DNA from: Branchiostoma lanceolatum
Lineage: Eukaryota > Chordata > Leptocardii > Amphioxiformes > Branchiostomatidae
DNA length: 64,000 bases
NCBI RefSeq assembly: GCF_035083965.1
Contig: NC_089727.1
Coordinates: 13,459,501-13,523,500 of the forward strand
Direction of reading: 5' to 3'
Both the position numbers and the translations under genes were made by a program. A model generated the notes under the pieces. The model was not told where the DNA came from and ran no database searches. It was given only the letters and a program-made list of their open reading frames with translations. Shown one piece after another: positions 12,001-25,054 of the stretch. Each line of letters begins with the position of its first letter. Position 1 is the stretch's first letter.

Positions 12001-14027
12001 TGCCCCATTTTATTTTGTGCTTTTCCAGCTTCCTTCTCCTTGTAGCAACTTTTGTCAAAGTACGAAGCATACTTAATAAAGGACTGAAAGGCAATGTTCT
12101 TACCTTTTTGCCGAGGTTCCTTTTCTCAGAGATGATGTTGGTGAAGAGTGTTTGCGACGGCGCCCCCGTGCGGGCGACCCTGCCCGAGTCCTGCCCCACG
12201 GCCGTCAGCATGCTCTCGCTCCCCAGGAAGTTTTCCCGCAGGACCTCAAACGTGCTTTTATTCACATGCATGTTTTCATCTCAACTGCTAGCATAGTAAC
12301 TGACGAAAAAGTCCATGCTTTGAAGTTCTTTGCTTCGAACTTCGGCACTACATTTAGACTACTGTGTCTATTACCATGAGTTCAGCAAAGGTGCGTTTCG
12401 GAGCTGTACCAAACCTGTAACAGAAAAATCGTACGTTAGTCATGGCAGTGATTGTATACACATCCTTGTTTCGTGTGTACAACTATGAAGAGAAAACATT
12501 ATCGACACACTCTTTTCAATGATTGATGATACCTACAAATGAGGTTCTCCTTTCCACCTGTTGAATAGATACAACCGCCATAACAGAACCTTGCTCGCTG
12601 TCTGTTTACAGGTGCCGAAAAGCATATAATTCCTCCCGACAACTGCTGTAAAAGCCACTTATCCCACAGGCACCTTTATACAAGTCAATGTACGGGTCAT
12701 CACGGGGCAATTTGTCTCGTTAACTTGTAGCCTGAGACAATCACCCATTGTCGTTCTCTGGTTAATGTATGGGCTTAAAGTCAACGTGTACTGATCAACA
12801 GGAAGTTATTTGTTCAACCACCAAGGTCTGAACCCTTTTGGTTCACTTCATGTCGATGGCGCACGTCCAGTGTCCAACAGGGGTTAAAGACGACAGAAAA
12901 TGTTAAAAAGACGACGCTGCAAGTCAACTATTTGAATGTGATACAGAAGCTCCAAGATAGTATCAATTATGCAAAAGCATAACAGTTGTAAGAAATGGGG
13001 CACTTCTGATAGCCTTTTTTTCTCTACTATAAGTATGGCATGGTTTGTGACAAATACTACAAGTAAATGCACAAAGATCCGTAAAAATACGTACATGTAT
13101 ATTCAAGCAGTGTTAAAATCCTAACTATAGTAAACTTGTATATCGCTCGATCTTGTTGTCGTCTCACTTACCTGACGCCTCTGTGCACGGTGACAACAAC
13201 AGGTTGCCCCTTGCTTGAACTCAATACACTCACGGAAGTTACTTAGCAGAAAATCATGTACTAACTTCAATCTTACGATACATCACCATGGACTCACCAA
13301 AACACCACGCTAGCTCGACGGGATACTACAAGGAGCAAGCTGGGACGACGGCGTGCATTTTCAAAAGAGAATAACAAAGTCATTGAGTCCGACATGTCGG
13401 CGTCGTGTGTCCATGGGAAATAATCCAACTACAGGAATGCCTGAACTACACTAACGCCTAGCCGCAAGGTGTGGGCGGCTGAATGGACGAGGGGATCAAC
13501 AGAAAGCCTCAATTACCTGATCAGAAAAGCGTACAATGAGTTCAGAGTAGGATTTAATACCTTCGAATCCCTTAATCGCATGCGGAGACCTTGTTGGCAA
13601 AATAACATAAGCGCCTTTTGAGGACGTGAATGTGTTGTGTCGTTCTCAATAGAACGGAGGAATGGAGTTAAGGCGATCCCATTGGTTGAGAGGGGAATTG
13701 TTTCTTGGCCTTCCTATGCGCAATATGCATTATGCTGAAAACCTACGCCCCTTCCCGCCAACATAAAGTAAAACAGACCATCGCGAAATGCTCGCAAGTT
13801 TTGGCATTGACACTCCTATATAATGTCCTTGCTTTTTGTCAGCCTTGTGCTGTAAAAGATTCGAACAACATCCTTTAAACGTATTATGAAAAAGGCTTTC
13901 TCCATTAACGAAAAGTATATACATTCAAACTGAAAATTACAAACAAGGACTCACCGCCAGCTAACTCCTGTACGAAACCTTCAGTGAATATTTGTAGCGA
14001 TCTAATCACACAAGACACCATGACCAT
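9076..14027 (-). CDS. Unrecognised charged, Lys-rich protein (~604 aa)
   Basis: I do not recognise this protein. Exons: 13955-14027, 13172-13241, 12375-12414, 12104-12244, 11318-11504, 10095-11144, 9664-9817, 9076-9175. All joins keep phase and give 604 aa. The 3' five exons are strongly supported by GT-AG sites such as CAG|GTAAGT; the first three are tentative, and the 12244 acceptor is weak. Content in order: a basic VTVHRGVRFGTAPKR segment (~40-55); a probable helix with TWYRQHNNA and charged KRKKLEVERERRRQER (~105-165); a 350-residue low-complexity exon rich in Lys, Ser, Asp and Glu, with runs of Lys (KKKKDKDKD, RKKKKKRQ) and an NPENPENSP repeat; then a basic helix (RRERLTRQKLLEDVRKK); and a short C-terminus containing RIYHRPSELQDWQRKGPR. 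A nuclear or cytoskeletal scaffold would fit the composition, but no function is assigned. An alternative first exon starts at an ATG near 13409 and also splices in frame through a different acceptor. Confidence 0.6.
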
Positions 14028-16814
14028 GGCTATTTCTGAAACGCACCACTCATCATCGGATCAAACCGTCAAACGAAATGCCTTCAGTGTTAGGATACTG
14101 AGAAATAGCCTTGTTTCGAGAAAGAGTGAATAGAAATATCTTACGTGCAACAACTCATGTAACATTCAGACAGAAAACAAGTGGGAGGAAACAACACAAT
14201 CTTTTCCTAATAAATTCTAATATCCGGTCGTTTCGTTGCCATAAAAGTTGTTTACGACTTTCTTTGTTCTGACCAAGTTTGTAAATTTCAGTGACGTCCA
14301 GACACTACGTTTGACGCACATCGTCTATATTTTGTAACGGCTTAAGCTTCTTCATATTTTCTGCCCCGTGAACAGAATTATCTTTGAAGACCTATTCTGC
14401 TTCAAAAGAAGCTCAGAATGCTTACGAATCCATCAACTAGCTACACTAAAATCTTGCGTTAGAAGGAACTGAATATGGAAAACACCTCTACTTAGGCAGG
14501 GTGGTCAAAAGATATGCGTACCTTAACCTTCAGATCTGCTGGCCCGAAGTTTACAATGACTGAAATCAAGATGACTCGGTATAGCTGCGACCTTTCTTCC
14601 AACAGAAGTAAGATTGAATACGTACGTGCTCTAGCACCGCCTGGCCCGAGTGACATCGCATGCATGTACATGAGCTTAGGTGATCAAAGTACAGTGTCCT
14701 CACAGTCAATGACTCTACACATTTCTAATCACGCACCTCTTGCAAAGATCAAACTACAGCTCGCGGCACTTCGACCGCCTGTACATACAAACTACGGTCA
14801 CTCGTAGTATTCTGATGGAGACAGGGGAACTAAAATTAGGAACATACCAGGGGGGTTTATTTACTTGCTTTAATTTTAGTTTTACATGCCAGACGACACA
14901 GTTTCGCAGAAGTCACTGCAGTGTAAATGTGTCATCCTATGCTCGGGTGCACCTGTGTTCAAACAATAGCGCTATAGCTAGAAACATAATATGCTATTTT
15001 GGGGATGAACATCGTAGACGTTTCCGTGACCCGACTACGTACAACGTAACATGTTTTCACTGACACGGTCGGTTTGATAATGTCTTAAGATGGGCGATCA
15101 TTTACGGTGTAAACAACAAGAACTTGACAAACAGGGAGAGTTTTTAAAGCAAGACACGTTCCCCAGACATAGATTCCCACAGATGTGCCACCGGTGACTG
15201 CTTGGTGGCTACGCTTCGTAAAGTTCGTGTTATGGGCAACATCCGGACCCTATGAAGTTATGAACCCTAAATCTGAACTTCGAAAAGACAAGATTGGAAA
15301 AATTTGTAACTTTGTCATTGGTCATAGGTCATCAAGTGACGGAAGACACCTTAAGGTTGATTTAACACATTCAAATCAACTATAGAATTAAACAGACACG
15401 GAGTAAACCACAATAACTTGTCCGTTCTTGTATTTAGACTAAGGCACGAAAAAGACCTCTTAACCATTTAACATATTAACCATTAGCTGTCATCCTCTTT
15501 CTTTCTTTCTCTTTCTTTCTTTCTTTCTCTCTCTTTCCTTCTTTCTCTAACTGTCACAGTATTCATTGGCGTCAATTACACAGGAAGTGACGTCACAAGC
15601 ACAAGGTCACTAATGATTAAACATCCCGATGTTCGCGCCAGTGTCGTTATTTGTTCGCCAGTCCTACACGGTCCCGTTGGTCCCCCGTCAAGATTAATGA
15701 CCCACCACCACCTGGCGAAACGGACATCTCCCAGAACTTTGCACAAACGATAAGAGATGTCACACGACTGAACCATTTAATGGGATATGTAATAACTCTG
15801 ACCCACCCTGTACACACATGTAAACATTTGTTTGGGATTTAGGCACTTGACGGTGGCCATATGAGTTCGTATTCACTGTGACAAGTACTGGTAATACTTG
15901 CTTAAAATAGCTATACGTTTGTACATGCCACGAGCATCAAACTGTGGGATTAAAATTGTCACATACACTGCTAGTGTAGGGTAAAGGTCTTTGTCCGAAC
16001 CTGCCCTTTGTGATAAGTAAGACGTCTATGATTATTGTGCTATTTTGTGTTGTGTATTTGAGGCTAAACTACCCCTCCCTTTAGGGACAAGTGGAGTCTT
16101 ATTACATTCATGATTCCTCGATTGATGTGCAAGGATGATACATAATGGTGACTTCATTGACTATTGAATTGATGGGAAACTGTGTAAAATGTAGGTTAAC
16201 CATTGTCCGAACGGTTTTGAGGTAGACGAAAATAAATGGCGCCATGAATTGACCACGAGACCACTGGGAGTAGAACAGATAAAAGAACATTTAGGGTTGC
16301 AAATAATCGATTTTCCTGGACTTCTGGGTTGCACGCTTTGTGTGACAATGTGACAATCAATGGTGCTACTTCACTGACCTAAAAACATAAGTATAAAAGA
16401 CCGAATGTCTTGTCTGTCTACCAGTTTTCGCCGGGGGCCATATATGTCGTCTAATTTTGGACGCTCAAAGCTGACTTACTCATTGTACCTTTTCCTATGT
16501 TCCTGTCAATGAATGTTTAATCAGACCATTATCTCACCATGATAAGAAGTCTGTGATGTGACGTATGTTTGGAATTGTTGCTGCCTGTATCTTCTATATC
16601 TTCACAAAATGCGAATATATAACGTTACTGAACTGCCATTCCTGTCCGTATAACTGTTGCATTCTACTTTGGGTGCAACAAATGAAAGGTGTAAACCGAT
16701 ATCTGATGAACGGAAATTTTACAAGCATATTCAATAAAGGTTTTCAAATAGAATTTCAAGCTTACATCACGTTAACATTTCAAAACTGTGCGCAACGTAA
16801 CATTTCAGACTTTA
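14028..16814. other. Intergenic spacer
   Basis: No gene recognised. It holds a CT-rich microsatellite at 15494-15548. Open frames at 14514-14807, 14740-15063 and 16565-16846 show no recognisable domain. Confidence 0.5.
15494..15548. repeat. (CTTT)n polypyrimidine microsatellite
   Basis: Uninterrupted C/T run of CTTT and CT units on the plus strand. Confidence 0.95.
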
Positions 16815-17465
16815 ACATACATATGGCCTCCGTCGGTCAGTATTGACCATGGTAAAATCCTAATTCACAACAGCCCTACAGCATCGACTATGGCTAAACA
16901 GCCCTATACGAGAATGGCAGTCTCTGCCACAAAAATCACATCTGTAAGCTGACTCAGTTCTGTTGCAAAGCTCTTTTCTGCGGATCCGCTTTTCTTCTGC
17001 GCTGTGCATCAGTCTGACTTCTCCTGATTTGAGCTGTCTGAACAGTGTGCATCTCCACCTGGAACGGTCACTTGCAAGGTCCTCCCAGTGCTCCGTATCA
17101 ATATCTAGAGCCTTCAAGTCCCTCTTGCAGACATCTTTGAAACGCAGCTGTGGCCTCCCGGTACGTCTCTTTCCTGAGATCAGTTCTCCGCAGAGAAGGT
17201 CTTTGGGGATTCGGCCATCCTCCATGCGACGGACGTGGCCTAGCCAGCGAAGTCTGCGCTGCCTGAGCAGGGTGAACATGGTAGGGAGGCCGGCGCGGGA
17301 CAGCACTTCGGTGTTGGTCACTTTGCCCTTCCATGATATGCCAAGGATACGGCGCATACACCTCATGTGAAAGGCGTTTAGCCTATTCTCCTGCTTGGCA
17401 TAGGTCGACCACGTTTCACTCCCATAGAGAAGTGTGCTGAGAACGCATGCGTTGTACTTTAACAA
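16815..17465 (-). mobile_element. 5'-truncated non-LTR retrotransposon, 3' end with RT C-terminus
   Basis: An open frame of about 201 codons (stop at 16860-16862) matches the region after the reverse transcriptase in LINE-type ORF2 proteins: LLYGSETW, RRILGISWK, RQRRLRWLGHVRRM, DGRIPKDLL and GRPQLRFKDVCKRDL. It ends with a Cys/His cluster (CDFCGRDCHSRIGLFSH) of zinc-finger type. There is no ATG at the 5' side; the open frame begins abruptly, as in 5'-truncated copies. The intact frame suggests a fairly recent insertion. The minus-strand 3' flank, to about 16815, looks like its short 3' UTR. The clade (RTE-like or other) cannot be fixed without alignment. Confidence 0.88.
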
Positions 17466-20400
17466 AAATGTTAATATTTGCCCGTGTGTACAGAATAGAT
17501 AATATTAAATGTTTATAAAACAGCTAAATACAACTTGTTCACATGATTATGTTTTTATCAGATGGATGTAAAATATCTTAAGATTAAAATGTTCAGTACA
17601 ACACATTGTTGCTCAAGGACGGGGCTCATGATCAGATTAGAGTTAACAGTTTGCAACTTGTTTAGGTATTAAAAACATTTTCAACAGTGAATGAAAATCT
17701 AAGATTTTCTTTGTTGCCTTCGATGGCAGCCATGTTGCCATCCAACTACACGTACAACAAACGATTGCTGTGGATGTCAGGCAAATGTTTCTTCCATCAT
17801 TTTGCTTGCTAAGATAACCTTATCATGGCAGGTGTTTATCAAAACTCCCGGGAGTTTATTCAAACCGGTGCGACAAAATGCCTTCACACATAGGACATTC
17901 CTGTTCAAATCAAGCTAAATTAGGGTTACCTAGACCGAACACAATTCGCCATTCCCTTGAGCCAGTCAGACGTACCGTAACCGAACTGCAAAAATAACCA
18001 GGACCGTAACGGGGTGGTGTACAACAAGGGAGCGACATAAACGTTTGCCCTGGCGATGTGTTTGGTGTTTGCTTCTACCATGCATGTAAACCGCGTGTTG
18101 GACAAGATCGGACCCTATCAGTATCACTGAACAAGCACATCTCTGCTGTCCGTCAAAACACGTCCAAGCGCCCGAAGAATCTTATAATAGCAGAAAAGTA
18201 ATTTCAACTCACTTGTGCTTGGTTGTAGAAGAGAGCCGGCTGTTGCTGTGTATCCACGTGTATCCAGGCAACACAGCTGGGCTGGGACTGGGCAGCAAGG
18301 ATTTTTGCCATATATGCTTCAGGTACTTTCCCAGGGGGGTCACAGGTGAGAATGCATTGTACAGGAGTTACAGCATATTTCTTTCTAGGTGTATCACAGA
18401 ATTGTGAGAGAATTTGACACAAAGCAAACGTTAAACCCTTTAAAAACTGTTGTTACCTTTGATGAAGATTTTGATGAAGACGTCGTTATAGAAGAAATGT
18501 CCGAAAACTGTATATATACGGGTAAAAGTGGTCCCCCTGGTTGAATGTGACGTTAGTGTCCCAACCCGACCGCATCGGTTCGCGACATGTTTAGAGCTGC
18601 TAAACAAATATGCTGTCCATTACTAGTGTAAATACACTCCGTGGCCTATAGTACAGTGTCAACAGTCTATGAATGCCTGTATGTACGGCTTATTTTGACT
18701 CACTTGTTATGCAGACAATGACGAATTAAGTAGTCAATCTGTATTAAGAAGAAAAGACGGGGCAAACACACGAATCAGGGAAAGTAATCTTGGAAGAAAA
18801 GAAACGCGGGACAAAAGTTTTAATATAACACAGCAATGTTTCTCAATCTACCATCAAGTATACATTTACTTGGAACAAAAGAACACCTTGCGAAGGTACA
18901 ACAAGAAGGAATCACACGTTCCGCAGTCTTGGCAACACCTATTTTTCACCTGTCCTTCTCCACTTGGCCATCGTGGCCTAACTTACAGGTGAACAGTCTG
19001 AGTACCTGTGACCCTTCACGTTCTTACGGCGCTTTGAAGGGTGAAAGTTTTGCACTCTGGTGAAGATCTTCACGCACGCTAGAACCAATTCAAGCACTTG
19101 TGTCTGGCGAAGAAAGAAACAATTCAGGCTTAACTAAACATCTTCACAGCTAATCCTATAACAGGGCTTTTGTTTGGAGCTAAGGCGTTTTTGAAGCATC
19201 TTAGATTAAAACCAAACCGGCCTGACGTGGAAACGTGTTCACTTGTTTTCCATGCTGCTAAAATAATAAAGGTGTTTCGTTATTAAAGTAATGGATAAAC
19301 AAAAACAGGAAATGGTCCATGTTGTTGTAAAACGACGAAGTTCGACGTTTTTGCCATGACCCAAACATCCTAAGTTTGTGAGTTTTACAATGACCGCACC
19401 AAAGCGTAAAGCCGGTCTCTGCTTGAAATGAGCATCTATTCACAGCAATCTGTTCAAATCCTTCAGTTTCGTGCCGTTTTATCTACTAGCATCTATCTGC
19501 CACCGCCACCCCATCTCCCTATATCTCAATTGGAAAACGTATCAATCAAAAACATTTTTACTGAGAAATTACGACAAGGAATAATACCTTGATTGACTCA
19601 TTCTAGACAGGAACAATGAGTCAGCAAAGTAGTTAATCACTCTATATCATGTTGTGTCTAAAGTACATTCATGTCCAGATAAGAGTTAAATGTGAAGGTC
19701 AGCAGGTTATCTCTTAAACTCCATAAATGAACGCCGCTTTGTTCACATTTTGTAAACAACTTTTGTACAAAAGATTTAATTGAATATCGATTCAGACTTG
19801 ATTTAACTAGATACCTAGTTCACAGTGCGGTTGCTCCAACTGATAAATCTCCATTCAACTTAAGTGATAAAAATATCACATTGTATTGTATTCAAATCAA
19901 AGTAATAAACAACAATGACTATTTGGTTGGTTCATTCCGACATTTTGCTGATTTATGACCATACATACTAGAAAGCTGTAGACATTACCCCGGAACAAAA
20001 TGGGTTCATCAGTTCATAATTCAATCACTAGTTCCAATAAGCCAAGTCACACAAAGTGTCACTGGGCGGATATGTACAGACATGACTAAACCTGACATGT
20101 CAAATATTTGTGTCAGATAGTACATGTACATGTATGTCTAAATTTGGACTGGGTCACAAATCAATTCAGTCACAAACTCAAACGTGGACCAGAACAAACG
20201 TTTCATTGCATTGTAGAGTGAGAAAGAGAGAGAGGGGGAGAGAGAGAGAGAAAGGGGGAGAGAGAGAGGGGGGAGAGAGAGGGGGGGAGAGAGAGACATC
20301 AATCTTATTTACATCTGAGAGGGATGAAGCCCATCATGAAGGTGTAAAAATGTACCTTTATAGCCATACATTTAACTGTATTATACATACTGATAAAAAG

Positions 20401-20909
20401 TTGAACATTTTGAAAACCCAAAGTATTTAACTATCAGCTCAAAGAACATCAAATTCTACTAAGTTATAACCTTTCAAATCCAACATGTGTAACCTTCTGA
20501 CTATCCCTGAACGTATAAACACATTTCTATCCATGAAAGTTACAAATTTTTCCCTCGTCTTTAAAAAAAAATAGAATAGCCCTTGGAAGAAACATAATCA
20601 TATGAACTGTTCTTTTCACTTTTTTTTACACTCACTCTGAAAAGGCACTTGCTGACATAGAAACATACTAATTCAGAAGTTGCTGTTTGTAGTAACCTTA
20701 TCATTGCATAGATTACAAGTTATACATCTAATGATAAAACAGTTGTAAGACAATGTACAATGACACATAAAGCTTTCCTTTGTCTTAGGTTCCTAAAATA
20801 CAATTGAACAATATTGGTCCCTCTCTTCATATCCAAATTGCTTTAACAGCTTTAATCTCATCAGGTTGCTTATTACCAGACGAAACACTCATCATAGGAG
20901 GAAGAAGAT
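17466..20909. other. Intergenic spacer downstream of DNAAF6
   Basis: No gene recognised. It contains the GA-rich tract at 20218-20296 and presumably the DNAAF6 3' UTR at its right end. Confidence 0.5.
20218..20296. repeat. (GA)n/(GGGA)n purine tract
   Basis: About 80 bp of almost pure purine on the plus strand, alternating GA runs with short G runs. Confidence 0.95.
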
Positions 20910-23055
20910 TCAAAAGTTGACGAAGTCCAAGTCTCGCACCATCCGTAACGTCACAACTAATGTCTCTTGGTCCTGGACCCACTGGGCTCGTCCATTCTTA
21001 CTGTCTACAGGGTGGGGCAGGTGGAGACCCAGCTTACTGGGGAGGGGCAAGAAGTAACACAATTTGATTATATTGTTATCCAATAGCTCATGATTCCTCT
21101 ACAAAAGGTTTACTTGTAAATTACTCAACATAAACCTTTCAAGGATGACATATGCATATAATGATGTGAAAAGAAAGAAGTTTTGTTGTTTGGGATACAA
21201 ATATTATGTGTGTGTGTGTGTGTTTCCATACTAGTACTACATTTTCTGTTCTGCCGAAGGGAGCAGTGCAGTTTCCATATATTCTGCCAGAGGGCGCTGA
21301 TAAGGTCTGATGTGGTTATGACCTCATGTGAAAACACTTAGTACTCACTACTTCGGTGTTCTGCAGTCTAGAAACTTGTCTGTAACATCCAGCTCTACCT
21401 CTGAAGACTTGTGACCAGGAAGTTTGATTTTCACCTTAAAATGTTCAAACAACAAGAGGAACAATGCTTGATGACATTTGTAATGTGCTTATAGAAGATT
21501 AAAAATACAATGTAATCATACTCATAAAAATGGATATCTAAGTCAAGTATCAAAGTATCACTTAAACTGGTTGGAGACTTTCTCTGCACTGGAGGCAGTA
21601 CCTACCACCATGTCTTCACAACTGGCTGAAGACAAGTTCTTGTTCCCCATCTGTAAGAACATATCTTCTGATGTCACTGCTTGCTTGAAAATCACATCAT
21701 ACCTGCAAATAAACATGACAAAAAGAAGACAGTGTCAACTCTATGATTTGTCTATACAGTAAATTGTTCTGTGAAGTACCCTACATTTTGGGTAGACAGC
21801 AGCATATCCATATAAAACATTAATGAGATTCATAACAATTTTACTTCAAACATTAAAGCAAATCAACATGGCATAAGTGGAAGAGATTTACTGAGACAGA
21901 ACTGTGAGCAGTAAAACTGACTCTGGCTGCGGCCGGGGGTCCAGCACGTCCTCGTACTCCGCACCTGTCGCGACCTCCTCCTCCTCCCAGATGTCCTTGG
22001 TGGGGGGTTTGGGCGCCGTGGGCAGAGCTATGGCAGGGGGACATACGCTGGGTTATTCCATAGCAAAAATATAGGAGGGCTAGAAAAGTTATTTAGATTA
22101 CATGCACCTAATATATATCTGGGACCGTTTCATACAGGTTTGTTTCTGACAACATTTTGAATTTTTTAAAATCTTAGAGGTAAACAAAGACATTTGCTAG
22201 AGACATACCATATCTAATACTGTGTGCGTTACAATAAGCTAGTTCGGAGTTGCTACTACGCATGTGCAGTGTCAAAGGTGAAGGCCCCCGCGACGGAAAC
22301 AAGACCCCTCTGGGCGTTGTTATGCAAATGGAGACAATGTGGAGGCGAGCACTGTTTCCGTCGCGGGGGCCTTCACCTTTGACACTGCACATGCGTAGTA
22401 GCAACTCCGAACTAGCTTATTGAACAAATTGAATTGAGACAATTGTAAATGAGTTATATTCATCCAATGCATTCAAGTGATGACTATTTCTAACAGCAAT
22501 GTTATTGACATTACAAGTAATATAAATAATCATTAATTAAAGGAAACTAAAGTTCTTTCAGAAAATTCTTACCCGTCTTTTCAGGCTTCTTCTTTGGTCC
22601 TACATCTGCTGGGCCCATCTGAGCCATTGGTCGACTAGAACTGGGCTGTTACAGTGAAACAATGAATATAAAATAGGATTTTAACCTCCTTGGTTATATT
22701 TAGTATGTAGTAAAACATTCAAGTTCAACATAGATGGCCTCAACATGTTACCTGTCACGATATAGTGTGTTATATCTGTCACGATATAGTGTGTTATATA
22801 TAAGCTTTCCAAATTTCCCCCCAAGAGTGTTTTTGTATTTTAAGTTGAATAACGTTACCCTCCACAAACATTTCATGGAAACTGTGCTCAGATCCAAGTT
22901 GTAACGTTATAAAACGGCAGTTAAAAACATTACCTTGAAAATCATAACAAAACATTTCCCACTCCTACCTCTTCGTCGCTGCTGTCATCCTGTGGCTGTG
23001 CCGCCTGTAGCATGTCCCTCAGCTGTAGGATGCTGTCTCTACCCATCAGATCCAT
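20910..23055 (-). CDS. DNAAF6: Dynein axonemal assembly factor 6 (PIH1D3)
   Basis: A cytoplasmic co-chaperone that works with HSP90/HSP70 and other assembly factors to preassemble ciliary dynein arms. Exons: 22969-23055, 22573-22645, 21922-22027, 21606-21702, 21352-21434, 20910-21036. They join in frame to 190 aa, close to the ~214 aa of the human protein. The N-terminus is short and acidic (QDDSSDEE). Next come AQMGPADVGP and DIWEEEEV...GAEYEDV, matching the human AMGPGNIGP and DIW...GAEYDD blocks. Then YDVIFKQ.V.SEDMFL (~88-105) and the PIH/CS-like C-terminal domain with VKIKLPGH, LDCRTP and the ending VVTLRMVRDLDFVNF. Every donor and acceptor fits GT-AG with matching phase. Intron 2 holds a perfect inverted repeat. 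Known PIH1D3 proteins lack the N-terminal TPR-binding extension, as here. Confidence 0.93.
21206..21223. repeat. (TG)n microsatellite
   Basis: Nine TG dinucleotides in the last intron of DNAAF6. Confidence 0.9.
22232..22422. mobile_element. Foldback MITE with perfect 69-bp inverted repeats
   Basis: The left arm 22232-22300 and right arm 22354-22422 are exact reverse complements over 69 bp, separated by 53 bp. The arms start CAATAAGCTAGTTCGG and run through GC-rich sequence (CCCCCGCGACGG). There is no mismatch, so the copy is young or held identical. A TA dinucleotide inside each end (22235-22236 and its partner) could be the target duplication of a Tc1/mariner-type element, but the palindrome hides the true boundary. 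It lies in DNAAF6 intron 2. Confidence 0.85.
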
Positions 23056-25054
23056 GGTTAAAAGCTATATGGACCTCAAAAATTAGCGATACGTTTCCTA
23101 AGGGGGAGGGGGGTACAAGCCGAATCCGTACGTTCGGTAAACAAAACGCAACAAAACGAATAGATTTTGAACAGTTATGAGACTTGGTGTATCAAAACAC
23201 ATGTAATATAAAGCGAGACTTAAGGTCTTCAAGCCGCTTCTATAACGCAAGTAGAGCCTTTTCTAAGTCGTTGGTTACGCAGAATGTCTGTGTTGGCGTC
23301 CTCAGCAACGCGGAAGTGAAGATGACCCACTTGGTCCGCGACGACCTCTGGGATACACCGTGCAGCTGCGGCCTCATGCGAGATTTTGTAAATTTGCAAT
23401 GTTATTGTTTACGTTGTGCCATTTCTTCATGCATGTATCTGTCAACTATTATTTTGTACAGACCTATTCTTAGTTAGCCCAGTAAGCGTATTTGTGAAAA
23501 AAGGACTTTATTCGTCCATTTGAAAATATTTAGTGTTATTCAACGCACAATCAAGTATTAGTAAGTAAGTAACGCATAATCATGCATTTTACATTAGGTC
23601 TCGCTGATGATGATCTGAATATCGTAAATTAAATGAGTAGTTAATCTAAAATGACGGGTAAGTTACATGTACAGTAAAACAATTTACAGCGTCTATGTAT
23701 CTTTAATCTATATTGTCTATCGGTGTAGGGTAGGACTATATGCAAGCCAAGGCAACACACACTTAAAGCCTTGCCTCCACCAGGCCTTCCTGAGGAGTTG
23801 ATATAGTTACATGTAGATAGCAGAACTGGCAAAATATAGGGATAACTACAGGTCTACGACCTCATACCATAAATAATTTTTTTCTCATTACAATGTGAAT
23901 GACATAATCTACTTCTATAGAGCTAACCATTATCAGTTATAAATCATCTGGATTGGTAATCATTTGCATCATTAACGAAAAAATGCAATGATGGACGTCC
24001 ATTCAAAGGTACTACTGTACATAGTAGCTTTTATGCTCGTTACATCTGTAATTTGAGTATGGGAAACATGAATGGATATCATGGAAGCTCATCTGTGCAA
24101 ACTAGGACCTTACTCGCATAATTAATGGTAATGCTACTCTTTAGAGGCAGATATTAGGATTTGAATACTTGCTTCATTTATAACTTCAGTAGATGTAAAC
24201 ATCGTCATTTAGGATATCATTTGCGTGGTTGATATGGGCACACCATAATTCTGTTAAATGACGAGACCTGCATAGTCATGGTATGTTATATTTGTAGTGA
24301 TGAATTATTCAAGGTATACATTAGACATAATTTGCATAGTTGATTATCTTTTAAGAATTATCAGTGGAGGTGTGAGCTCCTGGAACTCGAGGTATGGCTT
24401 AATTTATCTGTGATGTTAAAAACGCCAAGAAAAAGCAACACACAGGCTAAAATGCCATAGGAAATTCAGCTGTTTCTAAAAAAAACATTCAGACTGTTAT
24501 TTTTAGATAATCACTCTGCAAAAACAAACAAAAATTACCCATTATCCCAATTAACACATTTTTGTCCCAGGCATGTGCTCTGTATTGCTCTTAGCAAGAA
24601 AACGAAGGACCATCAATCATTTTGCCACCTTTTCCTTATTTTCCCAACTCAATTTGAGTTATAAAAAAACAAATAATCCAAGGATCTAGAATGGCCAACC
24701 TGGATGACCCTCAGTACAATGCAATGACTCTCATTACAATGTAATTGTTAAGTGTGGCTTTAGACCAAACCACAGCATGTTAAACTATACAGAAATATAT
24801 TCAAAACAAGAAAAATGGCAAAACAAGTGAAACATGGGAAGTTTATTCAATTACCAACTTATGTCTGTACAACTATGTGTAACTTTCTCAATATATTATT
24901 TTCTTTTGTAAATGAAATTTGCGAGAAGACCATTGGGTGTGCACGTCTGTATAGAATTGAATCAATTAGAACAATGTCACAATGCTCCAATATGGGCAAT
25001 ACTTTTCTAAAACTACTTGTAACTAATGAAAAGAGAGTTGTGGGAGGAGGTACA
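23056..25054. other. Intergenic spacer upstream of DNAAF6
   Basis: DNAAF6 promoter side at its left end. No gene, RNA or clear mobile element recognised. Open frames of 60-97 codons show no domain. Confidence 0.45.

Noticed and set aside
12245-12271. ATG near 12271 as start of the unknown gene
   Set aside because: A shorter exon ending at 12244 joins in phase with the 12375-12414 exon, and upstream frame is closed by a stop. The upstream exons were preferred, with reservations.
16963-17370. 135-codon plus-strand frame
   Set aside because: Antisense shadow of the non-LTR retrotransposon ORF.
23298-23309. X-box-like motif (GTCCTC next to AGCAAC) upstream of DNAAF6
   Set aside because: RFX sites normally have a 1-3 bp spacer; here there is none, so the match is too weak to annotate.
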